Assembly (NCBI GenBank): GCA_900550235.1
Contig: URRQ01000024.1
Span: forward strand, 1-37,760
DNA length: 37,760 bases
Reading direction: 5' to 3'
From: an uncultured Lachnospiraceae bacterium
GTDB lineage: Bacteria; Bacillota; Clostridia; Lachnospirales; Lachnospiraceae
The translations under genes and the position numbers were made by a program. Positions 31,561 through 37,760 of this stretch are shown here, piece by piece. The notes under the pieces are model-generated. The model saw only the letters and a list, made by a program, of their open reading frames with translations. It searched no databases and was not told the origin of the DNA. Position 1 is the stretch's first letter. Each line of letters starts with the position of its first letter.

Positions 31561-32763
31561 ATGGCACGTAAAAATGATATTTTGAGTATTTACTCAAAAC
31601 AGGTAGAAGAAATCAAAGAAGCTGGCCTTTTCAAAGGAGAAGCTCCAATCGCATCTGCACAGGGCGCTAAAGTTAGATTAGAAGATGGTAGAGAAGTTCT
31701 CAACATGTGTGCAAACAACTATCTTGGACTTGGCGACAATCAAAGATTGATCGATGCAGCAAAGAGAACATACGATGAAAGAGGATACGGAGTTGCTTCT
31801 GTACGTTTCATCTGTGGTACACAGGATATCCACAAACAGTTGGAAAAGAAAATCTCTGACTTCTTAGGAATGGACGATACAATTCTTTACTCTTCATGTT
31901 TTGATGCAAACGGAGGATTATTTGAAACAATTTTAACAGCAGATGATGCAGTAATCAGTGATGAATTAAATCACGCTTCTATTATTGACGGTGTTCGTTT
32001 ATGTAAAGCAAAACGTTTCCGTTATAAAAACAATAACATGGAAGATTTGGAAGCAAAATTAAAAGAAGCTGACGAAGCTGGTGCAAGAGTAAAATTAATC
32101 GCAACAGATGGTGTGTTCTCTATGGATGGAATTATCTGTAACTTAAAAGGTGTATGTGACCTTGCTGATAAATACAATGCTCTTGTAATGGTTGATGATA
32201 GCCATGCAGTTGGATTTGTTGGAGCACACGGACGTGGAACAGCAGAATACTGTGGCGTAGAAGGACGTGTAGATATCATCACAGGTACATTAGGAAAAGC
32301 TCTTGGTGGAGCATCAGGCGGATATACAGCAGCAAGACAGGAAATCGTAGATATCCTTCGTCAGAAGAGCCGTCCATACTTATTCTCTAACTCTTTAGCT
32401 CCGGCTATCGCAGGTGCAAGTATGGAATTATTCGATATGTTAAGCGAAAGTACAGAACTTCGTGACCACTTAGAAGAAGTGACAGCTTATTATCGTAATC
32501 TTCTTGTTGAAAACAACTTCGATATCATTCCAGGAACACATCCATGTGTACCGGTTATGCTCTATGATGAGAAAACAGCAGCAGAGTTTGCAAAACGTAT
32601 GATGGAAAAAGGAGTATACGTTGTAGCGTTCTCTTATCCGGTAGTTCCGAAGGGAAAAGCTAGAATTCGTACACAGGTATGTGCAAGCCATACAAAAGAA
32701 GATATTGATTTCATTGTAAAATGCTTCATTGAAGTAAGAGAAGAAATGGGATTGAATAAATAA
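31561..32763 (+). CDS. kbl: Glycine C-acetyltransferase (2-amino-3-ketobutyrate CoA ligase)
   Basis: PLP enzyme of the alpha-oxoamine synthase family that splits 2-amino-3-ketobutyrate with CoA into glycine and acetyl-CoA. PLP lysine is Lys246 in TGTLGKALGGASGG; other landmarks are SSCFDANGGLFE, SDELNHASIIDGVRLCKA, DGVFSMDG and VDDSHAVGFVG. Length 400 fits Kbl. Its position after tdh supports threonine degradation over the related biotin or heme synthases. Codon choice is highly uniform, as in hypD, suggesting abundant protein. It ends at a terminator shared with the convergent araC-type gene. Confidence 0.95.
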   Translation: MARKNDILSIYSKQVEEIKEAGLFKGEAPIASAQGAKVRLEDGREVLNMCANNYLGLGDNQRLIDAAKRTYDERGYGVASVRFICGTQDIHKQLEKKISDFLGMDDTILYSSCFDANGGLFETILTADDAVISDELNHASIIDGVRLCKAKRFRYKNNNMEDLEAKLKEADEAGARVKLIATDGVFSMDGIICNLKGVCDLADKYNALVMVDDSHAVGFVGAHGRGTAEYCGVEGRVDIITGTLGKALGGASGGYTAARQEIVDILRQKSRPYLFSNSLAPAIAGASMELFDMLSESTELRDHLEEVTAYYRNLLVENNFDIIPGTHPCVPVMLYDEKTAAEFAKRMMEKGVYVVAFSYPVVPKGKARIRTQVCASHTKEDIDFIVKCFIEVREEMGLNK

Positions 32764-32789
32764 GAAATATAATAAGAAACATAAAAGCG

Positions 32790-32825
32790 AAAAAGAGTTT
32801 GAATATTATTGTTCAAACTCTTTTT
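32790..32825. terminator. Bidirectional terminator between kbl and the AraC-type gene
   Basis: AAAAAGAGTTTGAA (32790-32803) pairs perfectly with TTCAAACTCTTTTT (32812-32825). The plus strand continues TT after it. The right arm overlaps the end of the convergent gene. Confidence 0.85.
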
Positions 32826-33636
32826 TTCTGTATGCAAGGGGAGATACCCCTTTTTTCTTTTTGAAGGCTTTGGAAAAAGTAAGAGCATCATTGTAGCCAC
32901 AGGAATAAGCGATTGCGTGAATGGAATCATTTGTCAAAATGAGCAGCTCCGATGCTTTTGAAATTCGATAGTTCATGAGATAGTTTTGAATGGTGGTTCC
33001 CATGGATTCGCGAAACAATGTAGATAAATAGGAACGATTTAATGATACATGTTCAGCGATATCTTCGATAGTGATGGGATGGTGATACCATTTTTGAATA
33101 AACCGAATTGCGCGTTCAATATGCTCGTTGGACTCCTGTGGAGATTCTATTGTGATAGAGTTGCACGAGGAAGAAGCCGATGAAAGAAAAAGGAAGGTGA
33201 GACCTTGCAATTTTAATTTGTTTTCAAAGGACGAAGGGGCGGTGCGCAGCATCTCGTTGATCAATTCGGATAAAGGTGAAAGATTTTGACATTCGAAAAT
33301 GGGGGATTGAGTGGTTAATCCCAAATGGGAGAAAAACTGTTCTGCTCCAGCCCCATCGATTCCGATCCAAAAATACTCCCATGGATCGTCTGCACTTGCT
33401 TCATAAAAAACAGGCGTATTTGGTGAAATAAAAAAGCCTTGATTTTTATGCAGGTGATAAATATGCTCTCCTGTGGAAAATGAACCGCTCCCTTTTGTAA
33501 TGAAGTGAAGAATGTAATTTTGTCGAACGTGGCTCGCAACGTTATGGTTTGGCATGCAAGAAGATTTACCGAAAAAAAATAATTGTAATGGGTAGAGAGA
33601 AGGATTTGGGATATGTATCACATTGCTATTTTCCAT
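32806..33636 (-). CDS. AraC-family regulator, probably of the alpha-galactoside genes
   Basis: 276 residues. The N-terminal half is an AraC-type cupin ligand domain (NYILHFITKGSGSF, KNQGFFISPNTPVFYEAS, WEYFWIGIDGAGA). The C-terminal half has two helix-turn-helix motifs: TIEDIAEHVSLNRSYLSTLF and IHAIAYSCGYNDALTFSKAF, ending with KKGVSPLAYRK. This matches the MsmR/RafR type that activates genes for raffinose and melibiose. It is divergent from the MATE-like/alpha-galactosidase genes, whose shared upstream region (33637-33799) probably holds its sites. AAGGAGG precedes its ATG. Confidence 0.9.
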   Translation of the reverse strand: MENSNVIHIPNPSLYPLQLFFFGKSSCMPNHNVASHVRQNYILHFITKGSGSFSTGEHIYHLHKNQGFFISPNTPVFYEASADDPWEYFWIGIDGAGAEQFFSHLGLTTQSPIFECQNLSPLSELINEMLRTAPSSFENKLKLQGLTFLFLSSASSSCNSITIESPQESNEHIERAIRFIQKWYHHPITIEDIAEHVSLNRSYLSTLFRESMGTTIQNYLMNYRISKASELLILTNDSIHAIAYSCGYNDALTFSKAFKKKKGVSPLAYRKKEFEQ

Positions 33637-33660
33637 TTTTTGACCTCCTTAAACCAATTC

Positions 33661-33742
33661 TTTTCATACATTTTCACATATTTTAATTGATATTTCAAGA
33701 TATACCTAACATTTTGACTGTTTATTGTAACAAGAATATATG
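33661..33742 (+). promoter_or_regulatory. Promoter and phased T-tracts upstream of the half-MATE gene
   Basis: TTGACT (33714-33719), 17-base spacer, TATATG (33737-33742). Upstream, TTTT tracts start at 33661, 33671 and 33681, and another T-rich tract lies near 33692. Such phasing gives intrinsic DNA curvature, common at AraC-activated promoters. Confidence 0.5.
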
Positions 33743-33799
33743 TTTTTGGAAATAAAGCGAAGATATAATCGAATTAGTGAGAGGGAAGGAGGAAAAGTG

Positions 33800-34498
33800 A
33801 TGGAACAAAAGAACGAAACAGAAGCGGTACAAAATCAGAGGATTACAGATGGTGTGATTTGGAAGCAATTAATTCTTTTTTCGATTCCGATTATGATAGG
33901 GACATTGTTTCAGCAGCTCTATAATATGATAGATGCTATTGTGGTTGGAAATTTTGTTTGGAAAACAGCATTAGCTTCTGTAGGGGGTTCGACACAGCAA
34001 ATAGTAGGATTGGTTTTGGGATTTTTTATTGAGTTATCATCAGGTGCGGCTGTAGTAATCGCGCAATATTATGGGGCGGGAGAAAAGAAGAAACTATCCG
34101 ATGCGCTGCATACAACGATTGCATTTTGTGTTATTTCAATGGGTATGAGTATATTCTTTTTGCTGTGTGGAAAGGGTCTGTTTGGATCTTTTACAGCCGA
34201 TAAAAATGTAATTGGAATCGGTGTGAGAATTTTAAAATATATGGCACCAGCGTATGCATTGTTTGTGTTTATTGAAATATATTCAGGTGCGCTTCGCGGG
34301 ATTGGAGATGTGATTATACCTACGATTATGACGTGTTTTGGGGTGTGCATTTTTCGCATTGTCTGGATATTTGTTATCGTACCGATGAATCCGACTATAG
34401 AAGCGGTTACCCTAAGCCACCCTGTTTCGTGGGGAGTGACCGCGCTATTGTATATCATATATTGGAATTTAAGAAAAAGAAGATTGTTGAAAGGATAA
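33800..34498 (+). CDS. Half-length MATE-family protein (internal deletion)
   Basis: MATE exporters have about 450 residues and 12 membrane helices in two similar halves. This protein has 232 residues and six helices. Residues 1-120 match the start of a MATE protein (LFSIPIMIGTLFQQLYNMID, then AIVVGNF; LSSGAAVVIAQYYGAGEKKKL). Residues 130-232 match its end (FTADKNVIGIGVRILKYMAP, YSGALRGIGDVIIPTIMTC, SHPVSWGVTALLYIIYW). The join, CGKGLFGSFTADKNV, lies after helix 3 in front and before helix 10 behind, equivalent points of the two halves, so the product looks like a single complete half. The reading frame is intact. ATG at 33800 has AAGGAGG upstream. It may be a functional dimerising half or a decaying remnant. 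Confidence 0.8.
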   Translation: MEQKNETEAVQNQRITDGVIWKQLILFSIPIMIGTLFQQLYNMIDAIVVGNFVWKTALASVGGSTQQIVGLVLGFFIELSSGAAVVIAQYYGAGEKKKLSDALHTTIAFCVISMGMSIFFLLCGKGLFGSFTADKNVIGIGVRILKYMAPAYALFVFIEIYSGALRGIGDVIIPTIMTCFGVCIFRIVWIFVIVPMNPTIEAVTLSHPVSWGVTALLYIIYWNLRKRRLLKG

Positions 34499-34511
34499 GG
34501 GAGAAAGAAAA

Positions 34512-36230
34512 ATGAAAAGAAAAATATTAACTTGGACAGAGAATGAAAAAAAAGTAGAAAGCAGTTTAGTAGAGCTGGGAAAAGGAGTGTATGAATATAC
34601 ATATGAGATTCCGGAAACAGGAGAGGAAGAGATACTTTGCTTGGAGTGGTATGAAGATATTTCAAACACAGTTGGATGCTGGTATCCGGATTGTAGATAT
34701 GAAAGAGCGTACGGAGCGGATTGGCAAAGACAGAGAAAGACAACCTTATCTATTTCTGCCCCGGTATATTGTTTGTATGATCAGCGGGGGAATAATTGTA
34801 TTACAATCGCATTGTCAGAAGCAGTACGGGAAGTAGAATGGAAAATTGGAGTTCATGAAGAAGATGGAAGATTTCTGTTCCGATGTAAAATACATATGGG
34901 AAGAGGGAAAAAAGAAGTCAAACTTTATATAAATGAAACAAAGAACTTTTATTCTGAAATATTGAAAAGTGTGCAGATGTGGTGGAGTGATCGGTGTAAA
35001 ATTTTGCCGGCAATTGTTCCGAAATCTGCGAAATTACCTTTTTACTCAACTTGGTACTCGTATCACCAAAATGTTGAGGAAAAACAGTTGGAGAGAGAAT
35101 GTGAATTGGCATCGGCGATGGGGTTTAAAGGTATCATTGTAGATGATGGATGGCAGACAGAAGACACGAACCGAGGCTATGCATTTTGTGGAGACTGGGA
35201 ACCTGCGCAGAAAAAATTTCCTCATATGAAAGAGCATGTTGCTTATGTACATTCTCTTGGAATGAAGTATATGTTGTGGGTAAGTATTCCATTTATTGGG
35301 AAAAGTTCTAAAATATGGGAAAAATTTTCGGATAAATTATTAGAATATCAAGAGGATATGCATGCGGGTGTTGCTGATATTCGATACAAAGAAGTAAGAG
35401 AGTATTTGATGGAGCAATACATTGATCTTGTAAAAAGATACGATTTAGATGGACTGAAAATGGATTTCATTGATGAATTTTATGAAGGGGCATCAACACC
35501 GAAATACAATGAAAAAATGGATTTTCGAGATGTGCAGGATGCCTTGGAATATATGATGGTTGAACTATATAAGAAATTGTATGAATTTAAGTCAGATATT
35601 TTGATTGAGTTTCGCCAAAAATATGTTGGACCGTACATTCGAAAATTTGGGAATATACTTAGAGTTGATGACTGTCCTATGTCGCAGCTGGCGAATAGAG
35701 TTGGTTTGGTGGATTTAAGGATTCTAAGCGGAAATACTGCGGTTCATTCAGATATGGTGATGTGGAATCCGCAAGAAACTCCGGAAGGAGTGGCGGTTTC
35801 GTTACAACATTGTTTTTTTGGAACTTTGCAATTATCAGTATGTTTAGAAGAATGTGACAAAGAAGTTTTAGAGGTAATACGATACTATATGGAGCTAGCG
35901 AAAGAATGGATTGAAGAAAGGCTGGAAGGAGACTTTATTGCAGAACATCCGGAACAGTTGTATCCGATCATATACGGAGAAAAAGGAAAACGGGCAGTAG
36001 TAGGAGTGTACGAGGAAGATAAAGTCGTTTCGGTAAAAGATAGTTGGGAAGAAGCTTTGATCTTGAATGCTACAAAGGAAAAATGTATGTATTTGGATTT
36101 GATGCAAACAGAAGGAAAGAGAATAGTGATCAAAGATTGCAAAGGGAATATTATAGAAACAATGGATGAGAAACAGTATGGAATCTTAAAACTTGAAATT
36201 CCGTCTGGAGGAATGGTAAATCTTTCATAG
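34512..36230 (+). CDS. GH36-type alpha-galactosidase
   Basis: Retaining alpha-galactosidase of 572 residues, without a signal peptide, so it acts on imported melibiose or raffinose in the cytoplasm. The (beta/alpha)8 barrel has IIVDDGWQTEDTNRGYAF, CGDWEPAQKKFP, and the nucleophile Asp318 in LDGLKMDFIDEF. The acid/base Asp is in RVDDCPMS (Asp386 or Asp387), followed by VHSDMVMWNP. The family usually reads KWDxN at the nucleophile; here it is KMDFI, as in a subset of clostridial enzymes. It is shorter than classical GH36 (about 700 residues). It starts 13 bases after the half-MATE gene; an ABC sugar-binding protein follows. Nearby AraC control fits. Confidence 0.85.
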   Translation: MKRKILTWTENEKKVESSLVELGKGVYEYTYEIPETGEEEILCLEWYEDISNTVGCWYPDCRYERAYGADWQRQRKTTLSISAPVYCLYDQRGNNCITIALSEAVREVEWKIGVHEEDGRFLFRCKIHMGRGKKEVKLYINETKNFYSEILKSVQMWWSDRCKILPAIVPKSAKLPFYSTWYSYHQNVEEKQLERECELASAMGFKGIIVDDGWQTEDTNRGYAFCGDWEPAQKKFPHMKEHVAYVHSLGMKYMLWVSIPFIGKSSKIWEKFSDKLLEYQEDMHAGVADIRYKEVREYLMEQYIDLVKRYDLDGLKMDFIDEFYEGASTPKYNEKMDFRDVQDALEYMMVELYKKLYEFKSDILIEFRQKYVGPYIRKFGNILRVDDCPMSQLANRVGLVDLRILSGNTAVHSDMVMWNPQETPEGVAVSLQHCFFGTLQLSVCLEECDKEVLEVIRYYMELAKEWIEERLEGDFIAEHPEQLYPIIYGEKGKRAVVGVYEEDKVVSVKDSWEEALILNATKEKCMYLDLMQTEGKRIVIKDCKGNIIETMDEKQYGILKLEIPSGGMVNLS

Positions 36231-36327
36231 TTTAACTAAAAACAAGAATTTATTATATAAAATACACAAAATGTGTGGATGAATACTGTAAAAAATATAG
36301 AAAATACATATCTCCTCGTGAAAAGTG

Positions 36328-36387
36328 TTTACATATCTATAGTAAAATGGTATATTTATTTTACCAAGTAAAACGTACGAACGTTTT
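36328..36387 (+). promoter_or_regulatory. Promoter and operator of the sugar-binding protein gene
   Basis: TTTACA (36328-36333), 17-base spacer, TATATT (36351-36356). AAAACGT-ACGA-ACGTTTT (36370-36387) is a palindrome with 7-bp arms just past the start point, a repressor position and LacI-like in form. A second inverted repeat GTAAAAT-N9-ATTTTAC (36342-36364) spans the -10. So control here may differ from that of the upstream AraC-linked genes. Confidence 0.65.
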
Positions 36388-36417
36388 TATCACTAATTTT
36401 TAGAAGGAGGAGAAAAA

Positions 36418-37653
36418 ATGAAAAAGAAATTAGTAAGCGCTTTGGCTGTTACTTTGGCAGTTAGTTGCGTGCTCTGCGGATGCGGAGGAGGAAAAGAAAG
36501 TGCGAAATCTGAGGACGGAAAAACAAAAATTCGTTTTGCAACTTGGGATACAGCAGGAGATGTAGACAAACAGCAGGCGATGGTAGACAAATTTAATGAA
36601 GAACATGAGGATATCGAAGTGACATTGGAAGCTTATGGACAAGACTTCGATACAAAAATCAGTGCGGGAATGGGATCTGGAGATACACCGGATGTTATGT
36701 ATATGTGGAATTATCCGGCATACCATGAAGGTTTAGAGCCTCTTGATTCTTACATTGAAAAAGAAGGAAAAGAGTATAAAGACAACATTTATGAAGCTCT
36801 TTGGCCATACAATTCTATTGATGGATCTACATATGGAATTCCGGTAGGATTCACAACACACGTTTTGTTCTATAACAAAGATTTGTTTGCGCAGGCAGGT
36901 GTGGCAGAACCAACAGCGGATTGGACGTGGGATGACTTACAGGCAGCAGCGAAAACAATCACAGACAAAACAGATGCAAAAGGACTTGCGTTTTCTATGA
37001 AACCAGATCCATATGACTATGAAATGTTTTTGTGGAGTAATGGTGCAGCATACTGTGATGAAGAGGGGAATATAAAAGGAAACTTAGACTCTGATAAATC
37101 AAAAGAAGTATTCCAGATGTTCCAAGATATGGAAAAAGAAGGATATGCTGTCGCAACTGAAAAGAGTGGAACGGATGAGTTTAGAGCTCAGCAAGCTGCG
37201 ATGTATATTTATGGATCATGGTCAATCAATGATTTCAAAAAAGACGGATTGAACTTTGGGTTAGTAGATGTTCCGGCATTTAAAGATGCAGGACAAGATT
37301 CTGTAAGTATTCTTAGTACTTCCGGTATTGCAATGTCAAAAGACAGCAAGAATAAAGAAGCTGCGTGGGAATTTGTAAAATTCTGGACAGGTGAATGGGC
37401 AAGTAAAGAAAGAATCGGTAGTGAAATGCCGGCTTTATATAATGTTGTAGAGTCTGAGAAGATTATGGAAAATCCAGAATTTGCTCCATTCTATACAATG
37501 TTAGAGCAGAGCGCTGGATATACACCGGCAAGTTTTATTCTTGACAATTGGTCTGAAGTTTCTGAATCATTAGCACTTTCTTTTGAGCAGGTATTTAACC
37601 CAAGCTCACTTCAGGATGTTGGAGAAGTGCTGGATGCAGCAGCGGCTGAATAA
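36418..37653 (+). CDS. ABC transporter sugar-binding lipoprotein
   Basis: Solute-binding protein of the family that includes MsmE and other oligosaccharide receptors, 411 residues. The N-terminus MKKKLVSALAVTLAVSCVL runs into the lipobox LCGC, so the mature protein starts at the Cys and is lipid-anchored. Binding-protein landmarks are KIRFATWDTAGDVDKQQAM, GSGDTPDVMYMWN, YGIPVGFTTHVLFYN, FRAQQAAMYIYGSWS and DNWSEVSESLALSFEQV. It likely carries alpha-galactosides for the enzyme encoded before it; permease genes would follow beyond the window. AGGAGG precedes the ATG. It has its own promoter and operator at 36328-36387. Confidence 0.93.
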   Translation: MKKKLVSALAVTLAVSCVLCGCGGGKESAKSEDGKTKIRFATWDTAGDVDKQQAMVDKFNEEHEDIEVTLEAYGQDFDTKISAGMGSGDTPDVMYMWNYPAYHEGLEPLDSYIEKEGKEYKDNIYEALWPYNSIDGSTYGIPVGFTTHVLFYNKDLFAQAGVAEPTADWTWDDLQAAAKTITDKTDAKGLAFSMKPDPYDYEMFLWSNGAAYCDEEGNIKGNLDSDKSKEVFQMFQDMEKEGYAVATEKSGTDEFRAQQAAMYIYGSWSINDFKKDGLNFGLVDVPAFKDAGQDSVSILSTSGIAMSKDSKNKEAAWEFVKFWTGEWASKERIGSEMPALYNVVESEKIMENPEFAPFYTMLEQSAGYTPASFILDNWSEVSESLALSFEQVFNPSSLQDVGEVLDAAAAE

Positions 37654-37676
37654 TCATATAAGAAATACGGCAATGG

Positions 37677-37710
37677 TAGGGACGGAAACGAGAAAACCGT
37701 CCCTATTTTT
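37677..37710 (+). terminator. Terminator after the sugar-binding protein gene
   Basis: TAGGGACGG (37677-37685) pairs with CCGTCCCTA (37697-37705), then TTTTT. It may be partial, giving more receptor than permease. Confidence 0.75.
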
Positions 37711-37720
37711 ACTTTATAGG

Positions 37721-37744
37721 AAAGTTCGACTTTCGTCGAACTTT
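37721..37744 (+). promoter_or_regulatory. Second hairpin downstream
   Basis: AAAGTTCGAC (37721-37730) pairs perfectly with GTCGAACTTT (37735-37744) across a TTTC loop. There is no T-run. The window ends 16 bases later. Confidence 0.5.
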
Positions 37745-37760
37745 TGAATGAAAATAACCC

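Noticed and set aside
33800..34498. Simple frameshift or stop in a full-length MATE gene
   Set aside because: The frame is intact from start to stop and the middle of the protein is missing rather than out of frame; neither flank contains the missing helices.

Overview
The window looks like chromosome from an anaerobic, low-GC Bacillota, most likely a Lachnospiraceae gut commensal. The reasons are AT-rich DNA with strong AGGAGG ribosome binding sites and TTGACA/TATAAT promoters, an oxygen-sensitive glycyl radical enzyme (hydroxyproline dehydratase) with its activase, DapL-type lysine/diaminopimelate synthesis, amino-acid fermentation genes, FeoAB, and alpha-galactoside use. I see no insertion sequence, phage gene, CRISPR array, tRNA or rRNA.

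Layout. (1) 167-4600, plus strand: a capsule/exopolysaccharide control module (LCP ligase, CpsB phosphatase, CpsC and CpsD of a tyrosine-kinase pair, and a surface protein with two Ig-like domains). No glycosyltransferases follow it. (2) 4911-8458, minus strand: a 38-residue membrane protein, a GlnK/GlnL-like two-component system and an orphan PTS IIC permease, with GTTTCAAA-type repeats in front of the permease. (3) 8564-10410, minus strand: an SPFH protein, a ribbon-helix-helix protein and an XRE-cupin regulator as one operon. (4) 10618-13909: the activase and trans-4-hydroxy-L-proline dehydratase HypD. (5) 14124-18991: an XRE-cupin regulator and a polyamine ABC transporter with unusual architecture (PotA with a split TOBE domain, PotB, and a PotC-PotD fusion). 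(6) 19143-21503: a FeoA-FeoB fusion. (7) 21645-24553: CsoR and a copper ATPase carrying a CopZ-like C-terminal domain. (8) 24683-25177: a SipW-type signal peptidase, followed by a probable small RNA on the minus strand. (9) 25524-28154: a GntR regulator divergent from proC and an aldo-keto reductase. (10) 28248-30292: dapF-dapL. (11) 30459-32763: tdh-kbl. (12) 32806-37653: an AraC regulator, a half-length MATE protein, a GH36 alpha-galactosidase and a sugar-binding lipoprotein that probably opens an ABC transporter operon running off the window.

How the genes work together. HypD turns 4-hydroxyproline into pyrroline-5-carboxylate, and ProC, about 12 kb away under its own GntR control, reduces that to proline. 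Tdh and Kbl cleave threonine to glycine and acetyl-CoA. DapL and DapF make meso-diaminopimelate. Metal handling (Feo, CsoR/CopA), polyamine uptake and alpha-galactoside use complete an ordinary gut-anaerobe gene set.

The points I think deserve most attention are: the start site inside copA that could release a free CopZ; the half-MATE protein whose join falls between equivalent points of the two MATE halves; the duplicated beta-rich insert inside the PotA TOBE domain; the 38-residue membrane protein whose terminator lies just before the sensor kinase; the sipW leader that can hide its ribosome binding site; the probable small RNA at about 25160-25392; and several well-defined operators.
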